Position numbers and translations under genes: made by a program. The notes under the pieces were generated by a model, which was given only the letters and a program-made list of their open reading frames with translations, did not search any database and was not told the DNA's origin. 36,975 nt of DNA from Clostridiales bacterium (lineage in GTDB: Bacteria; Bacillota; Clostridia; Peptostreptococcales; Anaerovoracaceae): assembly GCA_009782285.1 (NCBI GenBank), contig WRJK01000019.1, positions 1-36,975 on the forward strand, in the 5' to 3' direction. Positions 1 through 9,000 of the stretch are shown here, piece after piece (the first letter of the stretch is position 1; the number at the start of each line of letters is the position of its first letter).

Positions 1-633
1 GTGGAGTACATCGCCTTGTACGTCGCCGCGCCTGTCACCGACACTATGGCCGGATCCCAGCCGCTGAACGTGTAGGTGTACTGGGCGTCGGCCGCCTTCG
101 TCGGCGTCGCGCCGCTGTAGACCGGCGTCGCGCCGTAGTCAAATTCGTTCGCGTAAAGCACGGTGCCGTCATCGTTGACGAACGTGATGGTGTACGGGTT
201 CACGGTTGCCTTGTACGTCGCCGTGTACGTCGTCGCGCCTTTCACCGGCTCTATGGCCGGGGTCCAGCCGTCGAACGCGTAGGTGTACTGCGCCGTGGCT
301 GCCTTCGTCGGCGTCGCGCCGCCGTAGGTCGGCGTCGCGCCGTAGTCAAATTCGTTCGCGTAAAGCACGGTAGTGCCGTCCTCGTCGACGAACGTGATGG
401 TGTACGGGTTCAGCTTGGTGGAGTACATCGCCTTGTACGTCGCCGCGCCTGTCACCGACACTATGGCCGGATCCCAGCCGCTGAACGTGTAGGTGTACTG
501 GGCGTCGGCCGCCTTCGTCGGCGTCGCGCTGCTGTAGACCGGTGTCGCGCCGTAGTCAAATTCGTTCGCGTAAAGCACGGTGCCGTCATCGTTGACGAAC
601 GTGATGGTGTACGGGTTCACGGTTGCCTTGTAC
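1..633 (-). repeat. InlB B-type tandem repeats with a 417-bp higher-order copy
   Basis: Repeat units of 207-210 bp encode about 70 residues each. Bases 1-216 and 418-633 are identical except for two C-to-T differences, whereas the intervening unit (about 217-417) is more divergent. The last amplification therefore copied a two-unit block of 417 bp. Confidence 0.85.
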
Positions 634-2525
634 ACCGCCTTGTACGTCGTCGCGCTTGTCACCGGCACTATGTCCGGAGTCCAGCCACTGAACTCGTAGG
701 TGTACTGCACCGTGGCGGCTTTCGTCGGGGTGGCCCCTGCGTAAACCGGGGTCGCGCCGTGTTCAAACTCATTTTGGTAAAGCACGGTTGTGTCGTCTTC
801 ATCGTAGAAGATTACCGCGTATTTGTTGATTTCATAAACTGCGGTAACCGTTAAATCCCCAGTGATATTACTGAATTCCTTGTCCCAGCCGGTGAAATGC
901 CAGCCCGGTTTGTTGTTGGGGCTAGTCGGGGCGACCGCCCCTTCGCCTTCGGTAATAATTTGTGAATCAAGCTCTTCGCCGTCCCAGTCAACGAATGTTA
1001 CTTTGTATCTGTTTAACACCGTTACAGAAAAATCTTGGCTATAATCCAGTAAAATCATCCCGATTGTAAGTGAAATTGCCCAGTCGTTGTCAGTTCCGAG
1101 ACGGCCCGGGACGCCGCGGTTTATTGCCGTGCCGTCGCCAAGCTGACCGCTGGCATTGTTCCCCCAAGCCCAAAGGCTGCTGCTCGCTTTGAGGGCAAGG
1201 GTGTGGCTGCCCTTATCTGCAAAAGCTCTAGTTGGCGCAGCAGCAACCCAGTCGTTGTCAGTCCCGATACGGCTTGGGAGGCTGCGGTTTATTGTCGTGC
1301 CGTCGCCAAGCTCACCGCTGAAGTTTTCTCCCCATGACCAGAGGCTGCCATCTGTTTTAAGGGCTACAGTGTAGCAGTATCCTCCCCAGCCAACCGCCCA
1401 GTCATTGTCTGTGCCAACGCGGATAGGCCTGTGGCGGTTCACCTCAGTACCATCGCCAAGACCGCCCGTTAAGTTGTAGCCCCAAGTCCAGAGGCTGCCG
1501 TCCGATTTTAACGCCACCGTATGGGCGCAGCCTGCGGAAACAGCAACCCAGTCAGTGGCTGTGCCAATTCGAATAGGTGTGGTGTGCTTTTCATCGTCCG
1601 CTGTGCCGTCGCCTAGTTGGCCATGATGGTTATTTCCCCAAGTCCAAAGGCTGCCGTCCGTTTTTAGAGCCACCGTGTGGGCGAAAGGGAGGTTGGTTTC
1701 GCCGTGACTCCAACCAGCTGAAAATACCTCAGCCCAGTCATTGTCCGTCCCAACGCGAACAGGTGCGGTGCGCTGTTCCGACGTGCCGTCGCCTAGCTGG
1801 CCGAAATTATTGGCGCCCCATGCCCAAAGGCTGCCGTCCTTCTTAAGGGCCACAGTGTGCTTGTCGCTTGCCGAGACAGCGACCCAATCGTTGTCCAGCC
1901 CAATGCGAACAGGTGCGTTGCGGTTCGTTCTAGTGCCGTCGCCTAGCTGGCCATAGGTGTTTGCGCCCCATGCCCACAAGCTGCCATCAGTTTTAATGGC
2001 GATGGAATGGCTTCCTCCTGCAGATACTGCGCCCCAATCATTTGCTGTCCCCACTTTTGCAGGAACGCTGCGACTTGTGTTAGTACCATTGCCTAGCTGG
2101 CCGAAATCATTGTTGCCCCATGACCAAAGGCTGTTGTCGTCTTTGAGAGCCAAACTGTACTGGTAGCCTGCCGAGAACGTCGCATTCGAATCAATGTTGC
2201 CGCCGAAAACGCCGTCCTTTATGGTCGCTGTTACGACTACTGTACCCGCGCCAGTGGTGCTCAAAGTGTTGCCCTCAATGGTTGCGCCGGTAGCACCGGG
2301 GTCTTTGACGCTCCAAACAATGTCTTGGTTTGTTGCATCAGACGGAAGCACGGTACCAGAGAGAGCCAAGGGAATTCCTGCTGTTGCTTCGGCAGGTACG
2401 CCTGTGATGTCATCTACCGAGACGAATGACCCGGTATCCGCCAATGCCGTTACGGGCAGCATGACGGTCAGCATCATAAGAACAGCAAGAACCCTTACCA
2501 CCGTAACTTTTTTGTTTAATTTCAT
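1..2525 (-). CDS. Secreted RCC1-repeat / InlB B-repeat surface protein (C-terminus beyond window)
   Basis: Reading the minus strand from the ATG at 2525 gives an uninterrupted frame of about 841 residues that leaves the window at base 1. It starts with a lysine-rich signal peptide ending around TALA-D. An Ig-like (Big-type) domain follows (about residues 35-115), then about seven RCC1-type repeats with SLWxWGxNxxGQLGDGT signatures (about 120-480), then Listeria/Bacteroides (InlB B-type) repeats with YTITFVxxDGT and YTYxFxGW motifs up to the edge. RCC1 repeats normally form a seven-bladed propeller, and InlB B-repeats are cell-surface stalk modules. A surface or binding role is inferred. The start is supported by an AAGGAG site about 12 bases upstream, a good promoter (2687-2715) and a long leader. 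No anchor is visible because the C-terminus is missing. Confidence 0.9.
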   Translation of the reverse strand, partial: MKLNKKVTVVRVLAVLMMLTVMLPVTALADTGSFVSVDDITGVPAEATAGIPLALSGTVLPSDATNQDIVWSVKDPGATGATIEGNTLSTTGAGTVVVTATIKDGVFGGNIDSNATFSAGYQYSLALKDDNSLWSWGNNDFGQLGNGTNTSRSVPAKVGTANDWGAVSAGGSHSIAIKTDGSLWAWGANTYGQLGDGTRTNRNAPVRIGLDNDWVAVSASDKHTVALKKDGSLWAWGANNFGQLGDGTSEQRTAPVRVGTDNDWAEVFSAGWSHGETNLPFAHTVALKTDGSLWTWGNNHHGQLGDGTADDEKHTTPIRIGTATDWVAVSAGCAHTVALKSDGSLWTWGYNLTGGLGDGTEVNRHRPIRVGTDNDWAVGWGGYCYTVALKTDGSLWSWGENFSGELGDGTTINRSLPSRIGTDNDWVAAAPTRAFADKGSHTLALKASSSLWAWGNNASGQLGDGTAINRGVPGRLGTDNDWAISLTIGMILLDYSQDFSVTVLNRYKVTFVDWDGEELDSQIITEGEGAVAPTSPNNKPGWHFTGWDKEFSNITGDLTVTAVYEINKYAVIFYDEDDTTVLYQNEFEHGATPVYAGATPTKAATVQYTYEFSGWTPDIVPVTSATTYKAVYKATVNPYTITFVNDDGTVLYANEFDYGATPVYSSATPTKAADAQYTYTFSGWDPAIVSVTGAATYKAMYSTKLNPYTITFVDEDGTTVLYANEFDYGATPTYGGATPTKAATAQYTYAFDGWTPAIEPVKGATTYTATYKATVNPYTITFVNDDGTVLYANEFDYGATPVYSGATPTKAADAQYTYTFSGWDPAIVSVTGAATYKAMYS

Positions 2526-2556
2526 TGTTTTTTCTAGCTCCTTTTAATGTTATTGT

Positions 2557-2655
2557 GCCTCTTTTCTTCTGGAGTTGGGGTTCTTCCTTTTCAGCCTCGT
2601 TGTTCACGTGCAACGTGGTTAAACGGCCTCTTTTTCCCGAGTTGAGGTTCTCTCT
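2557..2655 (-). promoter_or_regulatory. Conserved 5' leader element, shared with the glycosidase gene
   Basis: In the leader of the RCC1 gene, 2557-2598 (minus) contains the core CCCCAACTCCAGAA flanked on both sides by GAGGC. It matches 16532-16576 upstream of the glycosidase gene over about 42-45 bases. A weaker second copy (ACCTCAACTC then GAGGC) lies at 2626-2655. A CGTTG/CAACG stem sits between the copies near 2598-2615. It could be a regulatory RNA structure or protein site; no known riboswitch class was recognised. Confidence 0.5.
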
Positions 2656-2686
2656 TGCACAACTGTGCGAATCACCTCCTGTTCGT

Positions 2687-2715
2687 TTTATATCACGATA
2701 AACTGTCTTGGTCAA
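2687..2715 (-). promoter_or_regulatory. Promoter of the RCC1/InlB-repeat gene
   Basis: On the minus strand a TTGACC -35 (2710-2715) and a TATAAA -10 (2687-2692) are separated by exactly 17 bases. Transcription would give a leader of roughly 150 nt before the ATG at 2525. Confidence 0.7.
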
Positions 2716-2959
2716 GTAAAATGTGAAAATATGATGAAAAAAGAAAATTGCGGCTGTTGTCGCTGCATTGTTCACATCGTTTTCATTGGTGCAAAAAGTG
2801 TGAATAAGTGCGAATAGTGCAAACAAATACCACATAGTTACAAATAAACCTATTAATAGCATCAAATCGTATAGCTTCTGCTGTCGAACCGATTACACTG
2901 CAGTGTTAACAAAAGATGTCGAGTTTTGCATGGGAGTTGACATTTTTTATGCGCTATGA

Positions 2960-3160
2960 TGCTCTGCTGGCACAGCCACAAGTGACATAGTGCTCGACCG
3001 CGCAGACAAGATAATCCATCTGTGCGAAATGAAATTTGCGTCAAGCGAATATACAGTAGGCAAAGCATACAGCGCAAAGATACTGTTCCAATTGACTATG
3101 AACGACCTCTTTGCAAAAAAGAATGAGAGAGAGAGCTATAATCTCGCACGATACTGTTAA
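2960..3160 (+). pseudogene. Remnant of an ATPase_2/DUF234-type ATP-binding protein (C-terminal part)
   Basis: An open stretch of 66 codons ends at TAA 3158-3160 and has no start or ATPase core. It encodes DIVLDRADKIIHLCEMKF followed by SSEYTV, then skips to QLTMNDLF. These are characteristic of the C-terminal nuclease-like region and the very last residues of the PF01637-type ATP-binding proteins. The two blocks lie closer together than in intact members, which indicates an internal deletion. An in-frame stop at 2957-2959 closes the upstream side. The remnant sits in the otherwise gene-free stretch 2526-3394, where I see nothing else coding. Confidence 0.6.
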
Positions 3161-3333
3161 GCTATAATTCTCTGCAACGTAAATGAAGTATTTACATAAA
3201 TAGAACGTTTCGTATTTTAATTCAAAAGTATGACGGTGGTGCAAAGACAATGCAGGAGAGGTTCATTTAAGTCGCTTTCCGACAAACCAAAACAGCGGGA
3301 ACCAAAAATTTTAGTGCTGATGCAAATTCCCCC

Positions 3334-3362
3334 TTGACAAATGAGAACACATGTTCTATCAT
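3334..3362 (+). promoter_or_regulatory. SOS promoter with LexA box
   Basis: TTGACA (3334-3339) and TATCAT (3357-3362) are 17 bases apart. The inverted repeat GAACACATGTTC (3345-3356) fills the spacer and matches the Gram-positive LexA (DinR) consensus GAAC-N4-GTTC. LexA bound here would block RNA polymerase directly. An ATG at 3341 lies inside this promoter, so it cannot be the polymerase start. Confidence 0.85.
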
Positions 3363-3394
3363 TATTAATACAACCCCTATTCGAGGTGGCAGAT

Positions 3395-4663
3395 ATGGAG
3401 AGGGTGATAGCGCACTCTGATTTGAATTGTTATTACGCGTCTGTTGAGATGCTCAGGAACCCACGCCTTCGCGACGTGCCGATGGCGGTTTGCGGCAGCA
3501 GGGCAGAGCGCCATGGGATTGTCCTGACAGCCAACTACATTGCGAAAAGGCGTGGGGTCAAAACAGGCATGGCCAACTGGGAAGCGTGCAGAGTCTGCCC
3601 TGGGCTTTACACTGTACCGCCCCGCTACAGCGACTATTTGCAGTTTTCCGCATTTGTGAGGGAGATATACTCCGAATACTCGGACCGTATTGAGGCTTTC
3701 GGCATAGACGAAAGCTGGATCGACCTTACAGGCTGCGTGTCGTCCTTCGCCCAAGGGGAAAAGGCCGTCCATGAAATACGGGGCAGGGTAAAGCGCGAAC
3801 TCGGCCTGACGGTTTCCATTGGCCTCTCTGACAACAAAGTGTTCGCAAAGCTCGGGAGCGACATGAAAAAACCCGACGCTTGCACAGTCATACCAAAGGA
3901 AAAGTTCAGGGAGATTGTCTGGCCGCTGCCCGTCGGCGACCTGCTGTACGTGGGGAGGGCGACAGAGGTGAAGCTGCGGAGCAGGTACATCGATACCATC
4001 GGAGGCCTTGCCAAGACAGACCCCGACAACTTGAAACGCTGGTTCGGGAAAGTCGGGCTTGTGCTATACGCCTTCGCAAACGGCGAAGACAGGACGCAGG
4101 TAGCGGCCTGCGGCGTCGAGCCTCCTGTGAAGAGCGTCGGAAACAGCCATACCTGCCCTCGCGACCTCGCATGCGACCAGGACGTGAAGATAATGATATA
4201 CGCCCTTTCTGACAGCGTCGGGGCAAGGCTCATGGAGTACGGCCTAAAGGCGACGACGGTTGAGTTTTCCTATGTGAATACGGATTTGACGGCGCATGCG
4301 GTAAGGCAGGCAAAGCTAGAGAGCCCCACCGACATCTCCAGCGAGATTGCGGCGGCGGCGTTCAAGCTGTTCAAGCGGCATTACAGCCACTGGCCTTCCC
4401 CCCTGCGGAAGATAGGGGTTCGGGGGTGCGGGCTCGTCAGCGCCGATTTGCCAAAGCAGCTTTCTCTGTGGGAAGACGCCGCGCAGGCAGCCAGCAAAGA
4501 AGAGCTGGAACGCACGGTAAACCGCCTGCGGGAACGTTACGGAAATAAGATTATCCAAAGGGCGATCATGTATCTGGACACGGACCTGTCCGGCGTGGAC
4601 GCAAAGCGCGACCATTTGATACACCCGTTAGGCGTGTTCAGGTCCGGTGCCATCCAAATTTGA
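3395..4663 (+). CDS. Y-family (DinB/UmuC-like) translesion DNA polymerase
   Basis: The product is a 422-residue Y-family polymerase for error-prone bypass of damaged template bases. The N-terminus HSDLNCYYASVE carries the first catalytic Asp (D9), and GIDESWIDLTG carries the Asp-Glu pair (D105, E106). The thumb/HhH region with SIGLSDNKVFAKLGSDMKKPD and the little-finger domain follow. I chose ATG 3395 because it has a GAGG site at 3383-3387 and the upstream in-frame ATG lies in the promoter. It is the first gene of a three-gene cassette behind a LexA box, so induction by DNA damage is expected. This resembles the Firmicute pattern of polymerase, small partner and SRAP protein. Confidence 0.93.
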   Translation: MERVIAHSDLNCYYASVEMLRNPRLRDVPMAVCGSRAERHGIVLTANYIAKRRGVKTGMANWEACRVCPGLYTVPPRYSDYLQFSAFVREIYSEYSDRIEAFGIDESWIDLTGCVSSFAQGEKAVHEIRGRVKRELGLTVSIGLSDNKVFAKLGSDMKKPDACTVIPKEKFREIVWPLPVGDLLYVGRATEVKLRSRYIDTIGGLAKTDPDNLKRWFGKVGLVLYAFANGEDRTQVAACGVEPPVKSVGNSHTCPRDLACDQDVKIMIYALSDSVGARLMEYGLKATTVEFSYVNTDLTAHAVRQAKLESPTDISSEIAAAAFKLFKRHYSHWPSPLRKIGVRGCGLVSADLPKQLSLWEDAAQAASKEELERTVNRLRERYGNKIIQRAIMYLDTDLSGVDAKRDHLIHPLGVFRSGAIQI

Positions 4664-4718
4664 ACCGCAAAGCCGCTGCAAGCGGTTTGCCGGAAAGATC
4701 AAGGAAAGGAGGCTTGCC

Positions 4719-5102
4719 ATGGGGCGGCTGTGCGAATACAACAGCGCGGCAGACAATTGCCAAACAGACAAGTACTCAATAAGGATCCCGCTGCGGATGA
4801 CCCAGCTTACAGAGCGCGACGGCCGTGCTTGGCCGCTGGCTTTCGAATGGAAAGATGCGGACGGGGAAGCCATTCGCGTCAAAGTCGACAGGATCGTTTC
4901 CGTGGCTCCGTGCGCCGAACAAAAGAGCGGCTCTGTTGGGGACCGCTACGAATGCGACATCGGTGGCCGGATCGAATACCTTTATTATTCCAAGCTTCAG
5001 CCGCGCAAGTGGTTCAAGGTGCAGGAAGTCAGCGAGGCAGAATACAACGCCTATTACAAATTGCCGGGCGAGCCAGGCAAAAAGCCAAAATCTAACGCAT
5101 AG
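4719..5102 (+). CDS. Small uncharacterised protein of the SOS cassette
   Basis: A 127-residue protein begins MGRLCEYNSAAD. I chose ATG 4719 because it follows AAAGGAGG (4705-4712) at good spacing; a longer form from GTG 4647 would overlap the polymerase end and lacks such a site. I cannot assign it to a family. It has no signal peptide or membrane segment, is mixed in charge, and has a beta-rich middle (DRIVSVAPCAE, YECDIGGRIEYLYYSKLQ) with a short Pro/Lys-rich tail. It lies 55 bases after the polymerase and 14 before the SRAP gene, so it is co-transcribed. YolD-like proteins occupy a comparable position next to Y-family polymerases in Bacillus, but I do not see convincing YolD sequence similarity. 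Confidence 0.8.
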   Translation: MGRLCEYNSAADNCQTDKYSIRIPLRMTQLTERDGRAWPLAFEWKDADGEAIRVKVDRIVSVAPCAEQKSGSVGDRYECDIGGRIEYLYYSKLQPRKWFKVQEVSEAEYNAYYKLPGEPGKKPKSNA

Positions 5103-5116
5103 AGGAGGATATGGAA

Positions 5117-5689
5117 GTGTGCGGAAGGTACTACGTCGAAATTGACGAAAACGAGCTGCGCGACATAGTAGACGCAGTCATGAAACAGGAAGAAGAGCAC
5201 CAGGAACAGTTGAAAATCAAACTGTACGGCGAAATGTTCCCGACGGATTTTGTCCCTGTGCAGACGGGCATCGGCCAGTTCCAAGCGATGAAGTGGGGGT
5301 ATGCAAGCGCAAGCAAAAGGCCTGTCATAAACGCTCGCAGCGAAACTGCCCTGACAAAGCCGATGTTTCTGGAATCAATGAAGCTGCGCCGCTGTCTAGT
5401 GCCGGCAAGCGGCTATTATGAGTGGAAAAAAGAAGGAAGCCGGAAAGTGAAGCACAAAATCTACATCCCAAGGCAGCCGATGTTCATGGCCGGGTGCTAC
5501 AGGCAGGAGCCGGGGAACCTCTTTAAGAGTTTCGTCATCCTTACGAGGGCGGCGGCTGGCGATCTTGAAGAAATACACGGACGCATGCCCGTCATCATCC
5601 CGAGAAGCTGTGCCAAAAACTGGCTGCACGGCGGCCCCGATGCCATGAACAATGCCCTGACGGAACTGGCCTTTGAACAAGCCACTTAA
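5117..5689 (+). CDS. SOS response-associated peptidase (SRAP/YedK/HMCES family), GTG start
   Basis: SRAP proteins crosslink to abasic sites in single-stranded DNA through an N-terminal cysteine (Cys2) exposed by Met removal. Starting at GTG 5117 gives MCGRYY, which puts the cysteine at position 2. The ATG at 5111 would give MEVCGRYY and bury it. The GGAGG at 5104-5108 is 8 bases from the GTG but only 2 from the ATG, so ribosome spacing agrees. Other active-site residues are visible: Asn72 (INAR), Glu102 (YYEWK) and His154 (IHGRMP). The product has 190 residues. It is third in the LexA-controlled cassette; a role in protecting abasic sites during replication is known for the family. Confidence 0.93.
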   Translation: MCGRYYVEIDENELRDIVDAVMKQEEEHQEQLKIKLYGEMFPTDFVPVQTGIGQFQAMKWGYASASKRPVINARSETALTKPMFLESMKLRRCLVPASGYYEWKKEGSRKVKHKIYIPRQPMFMAGCYRQEPGNLFKSFVILTRAAAGDLEEIHGRMPVIIPRSCAKNWLHGGPDAMNNALTELAFEQAT

Positions 5690-5866
5690 GCATGCATCGC
5701 GCAAAAATTCAAGGATCGCTTTTTCGGGCAAAGTGCAATTTGTGGTGCAGTTTAAAGTGCAATCGTTGCCCTTTAATTGCCCTTTATCTATTTCCACGTC
5801 ATAAGAATAATCATCATCAAGCGGCACGATAATCCTAAATACATCGCCGTCAATTAGTATTCCCAT
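5690..5866 (-). pseudogene. C-terminal remnant of an AlbA_2/RecG-like ATP-binding protein
   Basis: The minus strand from 5866 reads MGILIDGDVFRIIVPLDDDY, then a CTLNC/TNCTLPEKAILEFL stretch. This resembles the end of the AlbA_2-domain (AAA_4) putative transcriptional regulators, where a VFxxIIPLxxDYS strand precedes repeated C-T-L or G-T-I segments and a winged helix. A stop codon lies just upstream, and downstream the frame runs into the antisense of the SRAP gene, so both ends are lost. No intact gene is present in 5690-6032; the rest of that gap holds only the adhesin promoter and ribosome binding site. Confidence 0.5.
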
Positions 5867-5916
5867 GCATTAAAAACCAAATCCTAATATAAATAACAAA
5901 AAATGTAAATTTCCTC

Positions 5917-5945
5917 TTGACAATTGGTAGATATTGCCATATAAT
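5917..5945 (+). promoter_or_regulatory. Consensus promoter of the giant adhesin gene
   Basis: TTGACA (5917-5922) and TATAAT (5940-5945) are both perfect and 17 bases apart. The AT-rich upstream region could serve as an UP element. The leader to ATG 6033 is about 80 nt. Confidence 0.85.
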
Positions 5946-6032
5946 AGTATTTGTGAATGGTAATAAATTGTTTTGGTGTAAATAATAGCTTATTGCTTGA
6001 ACAACAACTTATACCTTGTGGAGGAAATTATT

Positions 6033-9000
6033 ATGAAAAGATTTATCAACCTTGTTGCGGCTTCAATACTGCTTATCACTACGGTGTTTGCGCCGGCGGC
6101 CTACGCGGCAGCGCCCGACGGCGGCAACACTCTCAACCTGCACACCGGCGACGCTATCACGATCAAAAAAGTCTCACGTGACCAGTATTTCATGACGCTT
6201 GCAGGCAGGCCCATCGAAACCAACGTATACCAGATTTCAGGCGGGAACGGCATCGACCAGTTCATGTACTGCCTTGAGCACGGCTCAGGGTACGCGCCTG
6301 GGAACGCCATCATGAATATAAAGGATGTGTATTCATGGCAGGGCGGCGGCAAACCGGAAAACGGCATGCTGTACAACGAAACGACGCACCAGCCGGTTCC
6401 GACGGAAAACCTGCAGGTGACGCTCAAAAGCGGATACACGCTTACCCCGGCAGACACGTTCGCCCTAGACACGATTTACCAAAACAGCTACTCGCTGAAA
6501 AACAGGATAAGCATCGACTGGGTAGAAGTGTCCTATGCGACCCAAAACGCATTCAGGGCATTTATCACAGACATCGCAGGGGTTACCTGGGGAGCGGAAA
6601 GCGTCAGCTACGCAGGCGGCGCATACTATGACGGCAGCGGACGCCTCTGCGTCGGCAGCGTGAAGGCCCGCAACGTTTCCGACAACAACATTCTCCAGTA
6701 TTCATACGAGCTGTACAAGCTCGCAATGAAAGCCAGGGCGGAAGCGAAGATCGTCTCGGACGCCAAACTGAAGCTGGTGAAAATAAGCGAGGACAATTTA
6801 GGCGACATGACCACTATCAAGGTCAGGGTCGACTCCGGCGGAAGCGCTTGGCAGGTGTCGCAAGTTTGCAAAGAAGAGCTCGTAGGCTTCGGAGGCTCCA
6901 TTGACAAGGCTTCGGGAAGCGACGGGGAGACAATCACGCTCACCGTGCCCAACGAGCAGCTTGAAAATTTTGTGCTAGACGTCAGGAGCAGGGAGGCGAG
7001 AAGCTCAGGGAACCTTTACTTCGCCATCCCCCAAAATGCGGCTTACCAGAAAATGATAGGCATGAATTCAGTGATCAACGACAACAAGCAGGACACCATG
7101 ACCTTTAAACTGCTGGGCGAGGTGGACGACGACATCCCGTTGCCCGAGGTTCCAAAATTCACGTTCCCCGGAAAGAAATCCGACCAAGAAGGCGGGTTTG
7201 ACGACAATGTCCAGAGCGGGAGGGGCGACGCGCTGCTCAACGCAGGCTTTGAATTGTACATTGACGGAGTCTACAAGACGACATTCTACGCAGACGAATT
7301 CGGTTTGAACGGGATTTCCGACCCGATTGAAATTTGGAGAGCAGAGGATCTGACCCCAAGCATCGGAACACACAAAGGCTCAGGCATGCCAAACAGCGTG
7401 TCCTACGACGTTTCGGCAACGGTCAGAATCAAAGAAATCGTTCCGGAAGGGTACCTGTCCGAACCGGAATCAGGCCAAGGGCGCACTGGGTACCGGGAGT
7501 TTTCAGTCCGGTTCAGGGCGAAGACCTCAAGAACCATCAGGTCCGACGGGGACGGAGGCTGGGACGTCGAACCTTGGGAAGACTATCAATACTACATTAC
7601 GCCGGACACAGGCTACAACAACAGCACAGATGACAGGAAGCAGAGCGAGACCAGGTTCATCAACTTGGTTCAAAAGGGGAACCTGCACATCAACAAAACA
7701 ATCGAAAAAGACTTCGACCCCTGGGGTGACGTCCCGGCTACAAAAGTCCCGATGGAAGGCGCAAAGTTCACCATCAGGCTCACAGGCGCAGGGAGCGAAA
7801 GACATCCGTACCTCAGAGCTGTAAAAATAACAAAGGGCCAAGAAGGCTATGACCCGTGGGCAAACTGCTACCGCATCGTCAAAGACGGAAGCGGCACTGC
7901 CATGGACGGCAAAGGCGGCGAGAGCTCCTTTTTCACTACGTCAGAATTCGGCCAGATAAGGATATACGACATACCATGGGGGACGTACCAGATAGACGAA
8001 ATTGCGGCGTCGACTGAGGGGTATGTGCTGGAACACACGAACATTACGATAAGCAAGAATGAGCAGCTGCTCAGCAAGGATATAGTGGATTACGTAATAC
8101 GCGACGAACTGGTCATATACAAAGTGGACAGCGAAACGGAAAAACGCATCCCTTCGGCGAAAATGGCTTTCAGGCTCAGGTACATGGGCAACCCGAACAC
8201 GCCGCTTGAAGAAAGGCAAAAAGACAAAAACTACGGAAAGTACCTTTCGGCGAACTCCGGCAGCTCCGGTGCACAGACCTACACGTTTTTTACGGACGCC
8301 AACGGCAAATGCGCATTTCCGTACCCGCTGCAATACGGCGAATACCAGATTGAAGAGCTGGTTGCGCCGGACGGCTACTACATAGAAGAGTACGATGGCA
8401 CAGGCGACTACCCGTACCTCGTGCACAAATTCACCATAAACAAAATGGGGGAAAACCCCTTTGAGCACCCAGTGGTCGAACTCAGCATAAAGAACAACCC
8501 TGTAAAAGGCAGAATAGAGGTAATCAAAACCGGCGAAACAATTACCGGGTTTACCAAGAAAAACACTGAGTACGGAGTCATCAATCTGCCAACTTTCGAA
8601 AGCAAGCCAAAAGACGGAATCAGATTTGACATATTCGCGAAATCAGACGTCAAACTGCCCGACGGCATCGACGCTCCGCTGTTCGTGGACAGGGGCGGCA
8701 AACCGGTAGAGCTTGACACCGTAGTTGAAAACCATGCACTTTGGAAAAACGCATTGCGCACGGAAGAAAAGGTGATGCCGGACGGCACAGCCCTCTCGAT
8801 TACAACAGAGAGGTATCCCGACGACCTTGCGGCGATGTCAAAAGCGAACCTCTTGACCGCGACAAGCAAGCCAAACAAATACGTGCTTGAATACTCAGTG
8901 GAAAACGACGAGTTTATTGAAAACTACAAGTATGACATCTATGTTGAATATACGCCTGACGGCTATGCGGTTTCGGAGATAAACGTCACCAAAAAGACAG

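Noticed and set aside
2410-2865. 151-codon minus-strand open frame spanning the leader of the RCC1 gene
   Set aside because: It crosses the promoter and overlaps the signal-peptide start in another frame. It is better explained as leader plus shadow.
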